From positions 12,790,001 to 12,854,000 of the forward strand of contig NC_080588.1 in NCBI RefSeq assembly GCF_029962835.1: a stretch of 64,000 nt of DNA, given 5' to 3'. A program made the position numbers and the translations under genes. Origin of the DNA: Magnolia sinica (lineage: Eukaryota; Streptophyta; Magnoliopsida; Magnoliales; Magnoliaceae). The notes under the pieces are model-generated. The model was not told where the DNA came from. It saw only the letters and a program-made list of their open reading frames with translations, and searched no databases. Numbering within the stretch: the stretch's first letter is position 1; each line of letters opens with the position of its first letter. Of this stretch, positions 34,240 through 47,300 are shown piece by piece.

Positions 34240-34800
34240 TTCTGAATTAAGAAAAATTCTCATTCAAAGTGTGAATCATAAATCAGCCATAACTTTTGAT
34301 CCAGGATGAGCTACGAGGCGCACAACATATGAATTCCTACTGTAAGAGATTCAGTGGGTCACATCCATCCGTTTTACAAGAAAACAACTCATTCCGCTTC
34401 AAAATTGTAGTTTTATGAAAAACTTTTTATTTTTTGTAAGTTTTGATTTAAACGTATCTCTTTCGTTTTAAAGTTTTAGTATATAGTGTCTTCGTAGGAA
34501 TTGCTTATAATCATGACAGGAATTGTCCTATGTGATTAAATTAAAACTTTCTATTTTTAGTATGTTTTACTATTTCAGGTATTTTTCAATTTAATCAAAT
34601 TAGGACTCTCGATTAGGGTTTGCGTTTTACCATTTAAAGCATTGTAATTTTGTTTTAAAGACTGACTTCAATAAAATATTTTTAGTTTTCTTATTTTTCT
34701 TGTGGATTTAAGATTTTGATTATTTGAGAAAGACGGTGCTCTTCTCATTAGCTTATCACGCCCTTCCTTGCATCAAGTTACATAGGCCTTGGAGGGAGAA
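34240..34800 (+). mobile_element. Decayed LTR-like segment
   Basis: Contains ATAACTTTTGATCCAGGATG, a run of TTTTAAAG/GTAATTTTG text, CTTGTGGATTTAAGATTTTG and GAGAAAGACGGTGCTCTTCT with ATCACGCCCTTCC. The same order appears at 2310-2580. Looks like an LTR 3' half with no coding region. Confidence 0.4.
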
Positions 34801-35154
34801 AATCCCAAGTGATTTTAAGATCACTAATTCAACAAACACCAATTTGCATGGATTTTGGGTCAAGTGATGTTAAGTTATGATTAGATGGGTATAATGATGC
34901 ATGAGGCTATACAAGTTTTTTAGTCCCATGACCTAAGTGATATCCTCGTTATGTTTGATGCAAAGTAAAATGGAATGTTTACATATGCCCCTCTTTAATA
35001 TATAGCTCATGCCTTTGAATGCATTAGGGCCTATTCAATTTTTCAAAGCTTGTGTAAATACCCTGTAAATGGGTAATTATTACGATTTCACCCCATTTGA
35101 AAATCCATCGGAATTTTTACATTAGAAACCGATTCAAAAGAGCTAGTTTAAATT

Positions 35155-35447
35155 TGTGGACCCTAAGGTGATTACATTATATATTCATTCTGTCCATCCA
35201 TTTTACCACAATATTTTGAGGCATGAGTCAAAAAATGAAGCAAATCCAACACTCAAGTGGCCCACACCAAAAGAAACAGTGGCTCAGGAGATTTTTAACG
35301 GTAAGTGTTTGATTTCCTTTCTCTCGTGGAGTGGTCCACTTGAGCTTTGGATATGCCTCATTTTTTGGCTCATGCTATAAATTCAGCTGGCATAATGGAT
35401 GAACGGTGTCAATAAGCAATATGCATCACAGTGGGACCCACAAATAT
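35155..35447. mobile_element. Fold-back element, about 290 bp
   Basis: The left arm (GTGGACCCTAAGGTGATTAC, CTGTCCATCCATTTTACC, GGCATGAGTCAAAAAATGAA, CTCAAGTGGCCCACACC) is the degenerate reverse complement of the right arm (GGTCCACTTGAGCTTTGGAT, CATTTTTTGGCTCATGC, ATGGATGAACGGTGT, GTGGGACCCAC). Spacer with AACAGTGG and TTTAACGGT. Same family as the elements at 38427 and 46945. Confidence 0.75.
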
Positions 35448-35700
35448 TCTGCTGCATTCTCAGTTTTTGTGTCTAAAGAGGCAGTTCGTCAAATTAAGCA
35501 TATGTAAATACTAAATGAAATAATTATTATCCATTTACAATTTACAAGTATTTATTAATGAATTGAAAAATCGAACTCTCATGAGTTTGAGCCTGCGAGA
35601 GAGGCAGGTTAAGATGAAAAAAGTCCCGAAGATAATACTAACGCCTTGGCCAAGGATCGTTTTCTTAAGTTTTAAGTTATGGTCGGTACATTAACTTATG

Positions 35701-35804
35701 GGGTGTGGAAAAAGATAGGAGTCAGGTTTTAATTGAGATTAACCTAACTAATCAGGGTGTGGAAAAAGATAGGAGTCAGGTTTTAATTGAGATTAACCTA
35801 ACTA
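35701..35804. repeat. 50 bp direct duplication
   Basis: Two identical 50 bp copies (35701-35750 and 35755-35804), beginning GGGTGTGGAAAAAGATAGGA, with ATCA between. Confidence 0.95.
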
Positions 35805-36714
35805 CTATGTTGATTTTAAAAATCCTTTTTTTGTTTGACTAAGCATTCCAAACTATTTTCTAGGTTTGAAAATAGCAACCTACCCTCCAACGGAGGTTAG
35901 TCATCCAACTTTGTTTTGAATAACTACAGGAGGTTTGAAAATGGTGTATGGCTTAGAATCTGACGCGTCTGATTGTTGAATCAGTTGTGTCTTTGCTAAT
36001 TACGATGGAGCCATGTCTTGTTGGTAGGATGTGACTCGATGATCTGACAACGAACCTTCTGATGGTGCGACGGATGTGACACCTTCTGGGAGGTTAGGAC
36101 AGGAATGGACTTTCTAGCCATAGCAGTTTATATTCGGTAATAGTTCATCTTCACAAAAAGTTTTGGTGTTTGGCAGCATATACGGCCCGCCAATTCAGCC
36201 ATTTTGAAATCACTGCATTTGAGTGAATTCAACGCCCATTACATGGATTCCACCAACGGTCAGAAATCTTGCTGTTATAGGCGATGGCTTGAAATCCATC
36301 CCAATCACTAAGTTCATCACCTCATTTTAGGCTTATGGCCAAAAAATCATTTCATTGCTTAATTCAGATAGTACATTCCAAGGGAAACAGTTAGCAGAGA
36401 GATGCATGCCCCTTGATTTTTTTCTAAGAACCCACCACGATGAATATATGAAATCAACTCCAACCGTTGAATGACAAGTTAACATTTAGGCCCAAGGACT
36501 AAACATCAAGTCCTTATGTGATTCAAGTGAGTCACGAGTAGGAAAATAGTTTGGAGAGTGAGCGTTGCCCAATATATTGTTTCCTACTGCGTGGTCCACT
36601 TAAATCACAGATGTGGTTAAATTTTGAGGCATGGACCTAACATGGTGATGCACCTGGTGGTCAAGGTGGGTTTCACATAGATATCATAGTGAGTCACATG
36701 TGAGAATTTTTATA
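35805..36714. other. Stretch without a recognisable gene
   Basis: No exon. 36420-36710 has decayed GTGGTCCACTTAAATCAC and CCAACCGTTGAATGACAAG text of the fold-back vocabulary. Confidence 0.45.
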
Positions 36715-36722
36715 GCCGTAGG
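36715..36722. repeat. Target-site duplication of MITE, left
   Basis: GCCGTAGG. The right copy at 37339-37346 is GCCATAGG, one substitution. Confidence 0.85.
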
Positions 36723-37338
36723 TAGGGGTGTACATGGAGTCGAACCAAGTCGAGTTGGCCTCGGCTCGACTTGGCTCGGCCACTAGCTAACCTCAGTTCG
36801 AACTCGGCTCAGCTTGGTCCTCGAGCTTGATTGGCTAGCTTATCTCTGCTTGATCAGCAGCTCATGCCAGCTCGAGCTGAGTTCAAGCCTAGATCGAGCT
36901 GAGTTAACTATTAAGGCATTTCCACAAACACATGGACTGCACCTTCAAAATCCCTCTGTATGTGAAACAGAAGCAATGGTTTTATAGGTATTTTATCAAA
37001 CACTTTCTAGGCAACATAAAAACCAAGAAAAAAAAGGGTATTTGTTTCATGTACATACCTTCCTTGCCACTAGCAACACTTCGTTGAGTCATTTTATCAA
37101 ACACTTGGTGAGCAACATCAATGGCAAAGTAACCGAGTCACCGAACTAGTTCAATTCGAGCTGGATTCGATCCAAGTCAAGTCGAACTGGGCCTGCTCGA
37201 ACTCGGCTCGAACTCATTTTCGAGCTCAAAAAAACATCTCGACTCAGCTCGAACTCAACTTCGAACCGAGTCGAATCGAGCTTTTTCGAGTCGAGTCGAG
37301 CAAGCTAACCGAGCTAGCTCGGTTCATGTACACCCCTA
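36723..37338 (+). mobile_element. Complete hAT-type MITE, 616 bp
   Basis: Terminal inverted repeats TAGGGGTGTACATG and CATGTACACCCCTA (14 bases, perfect). Flanked by an 8-base direct repeat with one mismatch, the hAT hallmark. The two ends are rich in CTCGA/GAGCTCGA phrases, and the centre has two diverged copies of TTTTATCAAACACTT with GCAACAT. No transposase frame, so it is non-autonomous. A second, opposite copy opens the window (1-335). Confidence 0.92.
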
Positions 37339-37346
37339 GCCATAGG

Positions 37347-38426
37347 CCTAAAAATCAGCTCAATCTAGGAAGGAAACAGTTGGGAAAGGGACACCCACCA
37401 TTGATCTTTACATGGCCCACTGAGATATCTATGAGAAATTCATTCTAATCATTAGATGTGTCATCCCAAATTAGTTCTATGGCCAAAAAATCAAGTTGAA
37501 ATGTAATTCAGGTGGTCCATACCAAAAGAAACGATTGGAGGAGAGACATCCGCCTTTTCATAAACCACTATAACGATTATATGAAATCTACTCAAACTAT
37601 TAGATGCCAAGCCAAAATTTATATATAGGGACAAAAGATCAAGTTCAATGGTAATTCAATTGGCAAAGGGAAACAGTTTTAAGTTTTAAGGGTGAGCGTT
37701 ATCATGTACATTGTTTCTAATTGAGTGATGCATCGGAATCACATGTGACTGAATTTTGAGCCCTAGGCCTAACATGGGGTGCCGCACGTGGTGGTTAGTG
37801 TGAATTTAACATAAACATCATGTGGCCCCGGATGAGAATTTGTAGAATCTAGGTCTCACTCCATCTATCAAGAATAAACTTTTTATTCCACCCTATTACA
37901 TCAACACGGTGCCAAACATAATTGAAGATTTCAATTTACGCAAATTTCATATTAATTGTAACTTGAATTCTAACTCATACCAAATTCAAGCTGCCAAACC
38001 ATCTACATTCACGTGCTGAAGAGAAGATAACGCTGCTCTTCAGACACCACTTTTTGACTAAATGAATCAACTTGACTATCTAATGATAGTGACAAGTCGA
38101 CTGAAGGTGACGATGCAATGATCTTTTCAATTAATCAAACTCACTTCGTGAGTCGCATGATATTCAATATACTGCTGGTCTTTCAAGTATGTATACCAGT
38201 GAGGATTGATTGAAATTTATTATCATGGGTGAGATGTGTGCAACAGCCTAATACTCACCACTACTGGAGTTTCTCAGGAGCTTGGTTCAAAATCTCACTG
38301 AGTTAAGTCGGCAGAGTTTCAAGTCAACTCACTGGGTTTCAGAACTATGGTTATGCCATTTGAATTTTTTAGTATTAACTTGTGGTTATAATCCAAAAGA
38401 ATAAAAACATCTCTGTTAAGTGAGCC
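37347..38426. other. Degenerate repeats, no gene
   Basis: 37380-37850 repeats, with much change, phrases also seen at 36360-36720 (AAACAGTT, GGCCAAAAAATCAAGTT, ACATGGGGTGCCGCACGTGG). This looks like an old duplication of fold-back material around the MITE. No exon is supported. Confidence 0.45.
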
Positions 38427-38965
38427 GATTAGGTGAGGGCCTTAATGTGAGGCCATCTTGGTATATGTGTTCTATATCCATTCTGTACATCAGTTTTGCC
38501 GGATCATTTTAGGGTATACCCAAAAATGAATCAGATCCAAATCTCTGGTCGACCATTTTATAGGAAACAGTGGTGATTGAACTCTCCACCATTAAAAACT
38601 TCCGGGGGCCCACCTTAATGTTTCTGTAATGCTTATTAGTCATCCAACATGTTCATAAGGTTACAAAAAACTGGATAAAGGTAAATATAAAATAAAATAA
38701 AATAAAATAAAAACAAACAAACAAACAAACAAAAAACAAAAACAAAAAAACAAATATCAATTTGATCCAAAACTTTTGTCGCCCAAAAAAAAAAAATTTA
38801 ATGGTCAGTCACCACTGTTTCCTATGGTATGGTCCACCTGAGATTTGGATATGCTTCATTTTTGGGCTCATCCCCTACAATGATATGGCAAAATGGATCG
38901 ACGGCGTAGATGTAGAATAAATATATCAAGGTGGGGCCCATGGTAAGCGGTACCTAATCTTCTGC
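38427..38965. mobile_element. Fold-back element, about 540 bp
   Basis: Left arm: GATTAGGT, CCATCTTGGTATATGTGTTC, ATCAGTTTTGCCGGATC, CCCAAAAATGAATCAGATCC, AACAGTGGTGATTGA. The right arm is the reverse complement: TCAGTCACCACTGTTTCCTA, GGATATGCTTCATTTTTGGG, ATGGCAAAATGGATCGACGG, ATATCAAGGTGGGGCCC, ACCTAATC. The middle holds an A-rich microsatellite (AAATA and AAAC units, 38690-38760). No transposase. Confidence 0.8.
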
Positions 38966-39000
38966 TCTCCTCTTTTAATCAGGTCCCATGACTTGGGCTC

Positions 39001-39042
39001 TTTTTTTCTTTTTTTCTTTTTTTTCTTTTTTTTTTTTTTTTG
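39001..39042. repeat. Poly-T/TTTC tract
   Basis: T-rich run interrupted by single C residues. Confidence 0.9.
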
Positions 39043-40838
39043 TTAAGAGAATTGCCTGGACTTAATTACAAGCCAATCGAGAAATGAGTTCATAGAATCT
39101 TAAAAATTCACATGTATGAGAGGGTCCAAACAGGTTTTTAGAAAAACAAGCGAGGGCCATTTTTCTAGGACGTCGACTGCATTGGCCAAGTTATACAGAT
39201 TTCATAAAAACTTGGATCGTTGTGAACCCTTGATCTCATTACATAATTGTTGCATGATGCATTGTTTGAGTCCATTTAATATTTTGATGTTTTAAAGCAA
39301 AATTAGTCAAATCGAGAATAACTCAAAATCTAATAAGAACTCATTGCGGGTTAAACAGTGATTCATGTGGCTGTGGAACGATTGCCGAGGAATTCCATGA
39401 AATCTGAACATTTATCCGATGTCATGTTCTACCATAGCTCTAAATTTCACTGACTTCACTTAAAATTGGGACAAGTCGATTTGGCAAGATCTCAAGCTCA
39501 GCCTCTTTAGGAAACTTAGTACTGGGTCTGACTCAGCTTTGACTCGGAGAGACTTATCAAGCCATCTCAATGGCTCGGTCAAGTCAAACAACTGAGTGTG
39601 ATTCGAACCGAGTCGCCTGGTTAAATATCTATATAATTTCAATTTATAATAATTATATAACAAGTTGAATTGAGTAGTCTTCCACTCTAAACCCACTGGC
39701 TTTTGAACTATGGCATCTACCCGAGGGAGGATTAGTTTATCATCCATCTAAAGTCCTGTACATCAACTGCCAGAATGCCAAAATATCAATGTTTTTCTCC
39801 ACCTCGATGTTAAACTGATTACCAAAAAATTCCTATTTTTACTTTGAAAGAAGTGATAAAGTTCAAATTAGTGGGGCCCACGTTGTTGTTGTTGTATGCG
39901 TATGGCATCCAAACCGTCCTATAGATGAATCCTATTACAATCCCATCACAAAGATCAGACGAATGAGCTTCTGGAGGATCAAAGTGATATTATGCACTGC
40001 ACCCAAAACATCAAAATTCATGTTGGACGGGTTGAATTGTCATGCACATCATGTGGGCCCTGGGGTAGAGTCTTTATTTGGTGAACTCTGGATTTTGTGG
40101 TAAAAATCTTTCTTTTCAGTAGATTGCAACTAGCGTTATTTTAGGCTGCCAACATCGTCAGGATAAAGGGATTGGAGGAGTTGTTGAGTTGTGGTCAGAT
40201 GCGAACGTGCCCCCATCCAGAGTAATGAGTTGCAGAATTGAGGAAGGCCCAAATGAATATCTTTTCTTTTCTGTTCCGGTTGAAGTTCTGCCCTTAAATA
40301 AGGTTGCCTGCTGGTTTAACTGTCCAAACGTACTGTCGGAGCAGAATCTAAGTTTTAGAATTTTGGACCCAGATCCAACCCATTAAAATTTGGGTCAGGT
40401 CCCAAGTTGGGTTGAAGTTAAAAATTAGCCAACCCATCAATTTAATGGGCTGGGTCTAGGTCCTACACGACCCAAACCCAAGCAGTATGTGACAACATGT
40501 ATAGAAATTATAATTTGAGGTTTCATAAAAATGTAGTTCTACAATCCAATTCATGGTGACTAACAATTTTGCTACGGTGCAAGTTCAATAGGTTAATTCA
40601 AGTGGTTAGGATGGTTGGAGTATATGTGATTTTTGGTACATTCTCCATATGGGCCTTGATGGAGTCCATTTTGTTATGGACCTATTTAAACTGTCTGGAT
40701 CAGGTCAGGTCAGGTCAGGTTGATTTCGAGAGAACCTAGACCCAACCCACTTTAGTAATTTGGGTTGTGACGCTCGTTTCAGGTACAAATGACTGCCCTT
40801 TCACTTCTATGCTTTTTATCCCCTATATTTCATTTTTC
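39043..40838. other. Stretch without a recognised gene
   Basis: A 66-codon plus-strand frame at 40189-40386 (starts MWSDANVPPS) and a 95-codon minus frame at 39460-39747 have no motif I know and lack splice or promoter support. 40370-40770 is GGGTTGGG/CCCAACCC-rich text of a small transposon type and has four CAGGT units at 40701-40720. Confidence 0.4.
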
Positions 40839-40839
40839 T

Positions 40840-40845
40840 TTTATT
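40840..40845 (-). terminator. Candidate poly(A) signal of eIF3m
   Basis: AATAAA on the minus strand about 390 bases after the stop codon at 41232. It is the best match in the likely 3' untranslated region. Plant poly(A) signals are loose, so the evidence is weak. Confidence 0.35.
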
Positions 40846-41231
40846 TGCATAAATCAATCCACCCCACCGATATTTCAGTAAACCGAAAGTTGTGGTGTAC
40901 GCATCTCCAGAATATCATAGCACAAACTGGTTGATGAGCACAGCCGTGCAATTGATTTCTTGTAACCACAATGGTAGAAATAATGACCTGATCTATAGCC
41001 AAAACTTGCCAAAATGGTCGGTTTGGTCTTCATGCTGCGAAGCAAACTGTAAGTAAACCGGACCTCGTAGCCACCACAGTGACAATCACCAAATGAAGAT
41101 TTCGGGTAGAATTGACAACATCTGGAATTGTATATATAGAATGCAACTTCAAAATTCATCCTAGAAATCTCCTACTCCGAAACGCCCTCACAAAATGGAG
41201 TCAGAACAGCACTGAAATCAAATCAAATTTC

Positions 41232-41321
41232 TCATCGGATTGTCAAGCCTTGCGTGGCCTGGGACCCTTCCTCAGTTATCTTGTTAGCTTGGATGGTGCT
41301 TATGACGTTTGTAATATTTCC
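41232..41321 (-). CDS. eIF3m: eIF3m last exon with stop
   Basis: Acceptor TTTCTTTTTCAG. It encodes [20 protein letters not shown] then QATQGLTIR and TGA (41232-41234). The Thr-Gln/Gly C-terminal tail ending in ..IR is typical of plant eIF3m. Confidence 0.95.
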   Translation of the reverse strand, partial: GNITNVISTIQANKITEEGSQATQGLTIR

Positions 41322-44300
41322 CTGAAAAAGAAATGTTTAAAAAAGCATAATATCAGGAGAGAACCAATTGAATATGGTAAGCTCATCTGGATGTAACACA
41401 AATCACTTGCAGGAATAGCTTTTTGGCCAAAAAAACAAAAAACCATTTATTACCGTCCACCAAGCATTTGAGATGTTTGCCAAACAGAAATCACATAAGG
41501 TGTGACTCCATTTTTCTGCCTTTTTACTCCCAAAATTGATATCAGATGTATGCCAACACATGCCACATCAAATATCAATTTGGGTGAAAAGCATCATGCT
41601 GAGCAACTTCGCGAGGGACATCCAAAGGAGCCATAAAATAATCAAGCATAGCTTGGGTTGCAAACAATGACAATTCAATTAAAACAAAGAAAACAGAAAT
41701 TTGAAGGTCCAAATGTAAGAAATAAAATTTACCCTCCAAGCAACAAGTTTTGATCGGAGAGAGTTCCATTGCGACAACCCGAACACACGTTCAGTGCAGC
41801 GGCTGCAAATCAAATATCAATCAGACTGAAATTCCCTTCAAGTCGAAGCGTAAGGGCAAACAAAAGAGGCTTTATACTGAAGAACATTGCTATTACAAGT
41901 TCCATCAGAACAAGCAAAATTTCAAAAGGCCAAGGCTATTCAAATTACAAAAATGTTACCATTTGATGCAACTACGCAGAAAGAATCCAAAGTTTGACTC
42001 AAGTCCCATTCCGAAAATCCTACAATTCACTAAGAATGGAACGGCATAACCATCTAAGTCTACTTGCCCTCATTAACTATTGGTGCTACTCCTATGTTCC
42101 CTCAAATGCATCCATTTTTATTCTACCCTTCCTCATCCTGCCACTCATCCATTCAACGTCCTCATTTCGGTTACATTCATCCAATGAACATGCTGTTCCT
42201 TGGCTGCCCAATATTCATTCCCATAAAGCGTGGCTGGTCCAATAGCTATCGTAAGGAATTTCCCCATATGTTTGATTGGGGTATGCAGCGATCGCATAAC
42301 TTCATCCACCCAGCTCGAATTCAATAAGCAAAATCCTTCTCAATTTCTCTGCTCTTAACAATCAACCCAATCCAAAACAGTGATTTTGGAATACTTCTTG
42401 GTCGGCAATCTTAACTAATTCATCATTTCCACTCCTATTGGGATACTTCCTGGTCAGCAATCTCTCGGTGAGCAGTGTTCCCTTTGTGGTTCGCTTTGAT
42501 TTGTTGTTTGTCTTCTCTAGTTCTCATCCATCAGGTTTTAATCATACACATGTCATACTAGAGTCCAGATGAGCAGAACTAATTGTGGGGTGTGCCACTT
42601 TAACACATGCAAGGAGATTGTGTTAGCACTTGCAAACATATGGCCGCAAGAGCATTATTCATTTGTTGATCACTACTTGAAGGATCGGGATATTCTAATA
42701 TAAGAGATTTTGGGGCATTCCCTATCCATGATGGGGGTCATCAAATAAATGGTCTGGATCACGTGCATGTGCAGAATCCGGCGTCTCAGAAATCCTTGCC
42801 ATCCCCTATCCATAATGGGGCCCATCAAATGGTCTGGATCACTAACACGTGCAGGCTCTGGCGTCAAAAAATCTAAGCCATCCCCTATCTATGATGGGTT
42901 CCATCAAATGGTCTGGATCACCAAACCACGGGCCCAATGCATGTGTAGAATCATGTGTCCCAAAAATCTATCCACTTGCTAAATCCCGAGTCCCTACAAT
43001 TCCTCCTTATCTCATGCGTCTGAGGGAGATGAAACTTCTTTTCATCACTGCACCATGCATGGAGAGAATACTAAATTAACTATAATTGTATAAATGCTAT
43101 TATTTCAAAACTTCTATAACTAGTATTTTATGTGAAAAAAGAATTTAAAAGGTACTATTTATATTATGAACAATTTTCTCTTTTTGATTATCAAAAAAGA
43201 AAAAAAGAAAAGAAAAGAAACCATATAACATGTCTTGAGCAAAAACTTTACTGTGTGGCCTATGCCATAGGACAGGCATAATGTCCTCAAACCCTGACTT
43301 TGTATGAGTGGGGCCTTGTCCCAATCTTTGGCCTTTCTGACAAATGACCCTCGTTGCATCCTTTTTGCCATCTCCTTGCAGGCCGCTGATCGAGAGTTAG
43401 CAGTCCAGTCTGGGAAATTTTTGTAGCATTCGGCTATACCCAATTCAGACCATTGAATCTTTGTACCATATCATCGAGACATTTATCCCTCTTTTACAAG
43501 AAGGCCTGAAACTTCTATATGTATTCTTGAGCCAAGGATTATATATTTCTATTTCCACAACCTTTCTTTAAGTAGCATGTGTCACAGTTAGCAGTTGCAT
43601 CCTCTACTCTGGAATGATTATGCAGGATGTTGAGAAACATAAGGGGGGGTGACTTGGAAGTGGTATACTATTTAGAAGGTTAGGAGAATTTGGCAGTGCA
43701 TTTGAGTGACAGTTTCAATTTTGAAATTCAATCAAATTTCATTTTTTCTCGTCATTTTTTAGTGAATTGTAGGCGATATTCATTTTGGTGACTGACCATA
43801 ATTGCCAAGGTAAAAAAGGGAATGGGAACGGTAACTAAGGCTGGAACTGAATTAGAATGAAGGTAGATAGCTTCCAGATATAAACTGAAAACATATTAAT
43901 TAGCAATTAGAAAATAATTATACATAAAAAATAAAAGCATGTTACGAACTAAGAAATAGGTTTCTTGAAAATAGGAAACAGGTTCTTTTTATTCAGCAGA
44001 CACATTTGATACTGGTTTTTTGAAGACATCAACGGGGAAAGGCATATTGGAGTTGATGAGGGTTTCCCTATAACAATGTTAATAATCAGAACATTTACAG
44101 TTTAAAAACAATTTGCTAGTACTACATGTTTCCAAAAACAATTGGGTTGTATTTGACCATACCATTTTGCATTATGTAACACAAATACTTAAAAGTGTAT
44201 TCTAAAATCTAATACTATATTGAAGAACCCAAAAATTCATAATAGATACTCAAAATTTTATTTATTGTCCATGGAACTAGGGATGTCAACGGATTAGGCT

Positions 44301-47300
44301 CAGGTTGGGCCCTATTGTAACTGGGCTAATTGGGTTCAGGTATTGCTGGGTTGGTTCCCTTCAAGTCAGGGTCTAGTTCTTCAATATCCAGACCTACATC
44401 CATTGTCGGGTACCTGTCGAGTACCCATCGGGTCTTTGCATCTAGGTTTCAAGTTGGGTCGGGAAGAACAAGAGCATTTGCATGGTCAGGCCCACCCAAT
44501 GGATGAATTAGATCACACACACATGCCACTTCTAGACATGTAATGATGTGTAACTGGGCTCTTGAAAAAGTGAGACCCAAACCCATCCTAATTTCTTAAT
44601 GGGTTGGTCCCATTAGAGTTGGGGTCCATCAGGTACCAGTGGGTCTAGGTACCCATTGACAGTACCCATTGACAGCCCTACATGTAACTTGGTTTTTTTT
44701 ACATATTTTTATTATTAGAGATCATTATTTAACAGAATATTGGTTAGTGAATGGGCATCCAGTATATGATAAGCTGATCCTATTTTCACAAGAGACTATT
44801 TTCACTTGTGATTTTATAATATAACTAATTTTGGAAATTTAAAGTCATGCTTACCTCACAATTACAGTTTGATTCATCTGGTCCATCTTACAGTTGAGTA
44901 GTCTTGCAGTTATTGCCTTAACTACCCAAAGTTCCACCTCATCATCCTTGACCTGTGAAAAGTATCCCCAGATTAATAAGTACGAAGAAGCAAGAAACCA
45001 AAGAACCAACAGGAGAAAAGAAGATCAAGCTTACCCTAAGAGTGTCCTTGATGAGAGCATATGGGATCTCGCCAGAATCATTTGAACTCAAATCAGCCAA
45101 TGACATCAACCTCATCCTTGTTATACAGTCCTCATGGACCAGACCTACATATCATCACCAGAAACAAAGTAACTGATATGTGAGAGGAAAAATGATAAAG
45201 ACCATACCCTTTTATGGCTACTCTCCCACACATGCCAATGTGGTAGCTGCGCAATATCTAGGCCACTCATAAGGCGGGCCACACAGTGTAGCAAAGCAGC
45301 CCAAATCAGACCTGCCCAGTTTAGTTGCACGAAGTGTGAAGCATAGCAGTAATAAAATCAGGTGTGGGAGCAGGGAAGCATCTGTTTCAAAATGTTATCA
45401 ACCACAGAAAGCCATGAGGCCGGAGTGGAAATCCCAGCTGAAGAACGATTTGAAGGAGCAGCACATGGTTAGAGGGATGAGTGCGAACAATGGGTCAATT
45501 CTAGTCAATCATCCTTTCTTCAAACATGTGCCCACCTCATGACTGTTCAAGTCAGACATTTTTCAGGCCAAGGCGTATATGCAGTGGAGCATACCCTAAA
45601 ATGGCGCACAACTCACACATGTGGAGAGTAGGATGAGTAACCATTGTGCTTCTTCCAAAAAAGAAAAGAAAAGAAAAGAAAAAGAAAAAAGAAGAAAAAA
45701 AAAGGGGGGGGAGAGGAATAAATCGCACCATAGCTCTTCAGTAAAGTAGAATTCGCAGCATGGAATTCTAAGTAGGCATCCAACCTTTGTGTGAGAAAGA
45801 TCTTCAACAGCTGATAAACCAATGCATATTTGCCATCTTTCTCTAATTGCCCTACGGTGGGCATATCTAGCAGATCACACTGCAAAAACAATAACAAGTT
45901 GAAATATAAGAACTCCTTAACACTAGGGATATAATTGACAATGTAAAAAAAAGATCCATTGGGGAGAAAAAAGGAACTAGAAAGCATGCACTAATGCAAG
46001 ACAATTAACCACTTACTCTAAAAGCTCGAACTGATAGAGCATGGCAAATTAATCCATTTATCTCATAGTCCAAGCCCCAAATCCATGGGTTAGGTCTAGA
46101 GCTAGGCATCGGTCCAGATCGGATCGGATTGGGTCCAACTCGACCCGATCTGAAGTCTTAGTGGCCTGATCCGAACTCGATCTGATCCAGGACCGAGTGT
46201 GGATCACCTGACTCGGACTTATCCGATACATGGTTAGCCTGACCCGAACCGAGTCCGACTCAGTCAGGAAACCGAGTCGGATCAGGTTCGGTAGGATTCG
46301 GATCGTATGAATTTAATCCAATTGTTTCATGTGGTGTGGTCCACTTCAGCCTTTAATATACCGTCTTTTTGGGCTTAAGGCCTAACATGATATGTCAAAA
46401 TGGATGAACGGCTTAGATAAAACATATATATCAAGGTGGGCCCCACATGGCTCTGAAAGAACTCTCTGTACCGTATGCATGCTTTTACCCAACGTGTGTT
46501 ACGTGCACTGCACGAAATTGCAATGATTGCTTTTCACGCAAGTAACTTGCTGCAACGACGTTAGCAAGTTTCATGGGTCTGATAATGGGGTATGTGTTAT
46601 ATCCAAACCATCCATCCATTTGGCGAGCTCGTCATAAGGCTTGAGACGAAAAATAAGACAGATCTAACTATCAAGTGGACCTCACGAAATGTTTAACGGT
46701 GAAAATCATTCTCTACTGCTATTTGTGGTGTGGTCCAAATGATCTTTGGATATTATTCATTTTTTGGATAATGCTCTACAATGATCTCTAAAAATATATG
46801 AACGGTGTAGATATAATAAATACATCACTGTGGGGCCCATATAACTTTGATCTCCTTTGAACCGTTCGTACAACTCGGAGCTCGAGGAGCGTTAGTTTCA
46901 TCTTCCCACGCCACTACCTAGCCAGCTAGCATAGCTACGAAAGCGGATTGTGTACTATGTAACTCAGTACGCTAAGTGTACTGAGTAAACTCTGTGGGGT
47001 CCACCGTGATTTGCATATTTTATCTACTCTGTCCATCCATTTTAACAGATAAATTTATGGTTTCATCCCAAAAATGAGATATATCCAAATCTCAAGTGAA
47101 CCTCACCACGGAAAATAGTGTGAATTGAAATTCTACCGTTGAAAATTTCTTAGGGCCCACAGAAGTTTTTGATCAAGCTGATATTTGTTTTTTACCTTCA
47201 TCCATGTCTGCATAATCTTATGAACAGGTTGGATGACAAATAAAAATCACTATGGACCCTAGCAAGGTTTCAACAGTGGATGTCATTATTCGCATGGTTT

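Noticed and set aside
40189..40386. 66-codon plus frame starting MWSDANVPPS
   Set aside because: No motif and no neighbouring exon. It ends in GGGTTGGG transposon-like text.
43159..43443. 95-codon minus frame starting [10 protein letters not shown]
   Set aside because: Ordinary-looking composition, but no family recognised and it sits inside an eIF3m intron without usable splice context. A database search would decide.
43990..44072. Minus-strand text reading as a possible alternative last exon after exon f
   Set aside because: It lacks the conserved SRCTERVFG segment. The exons at 41802 and 41321 fit the family and the splice phases exactly.
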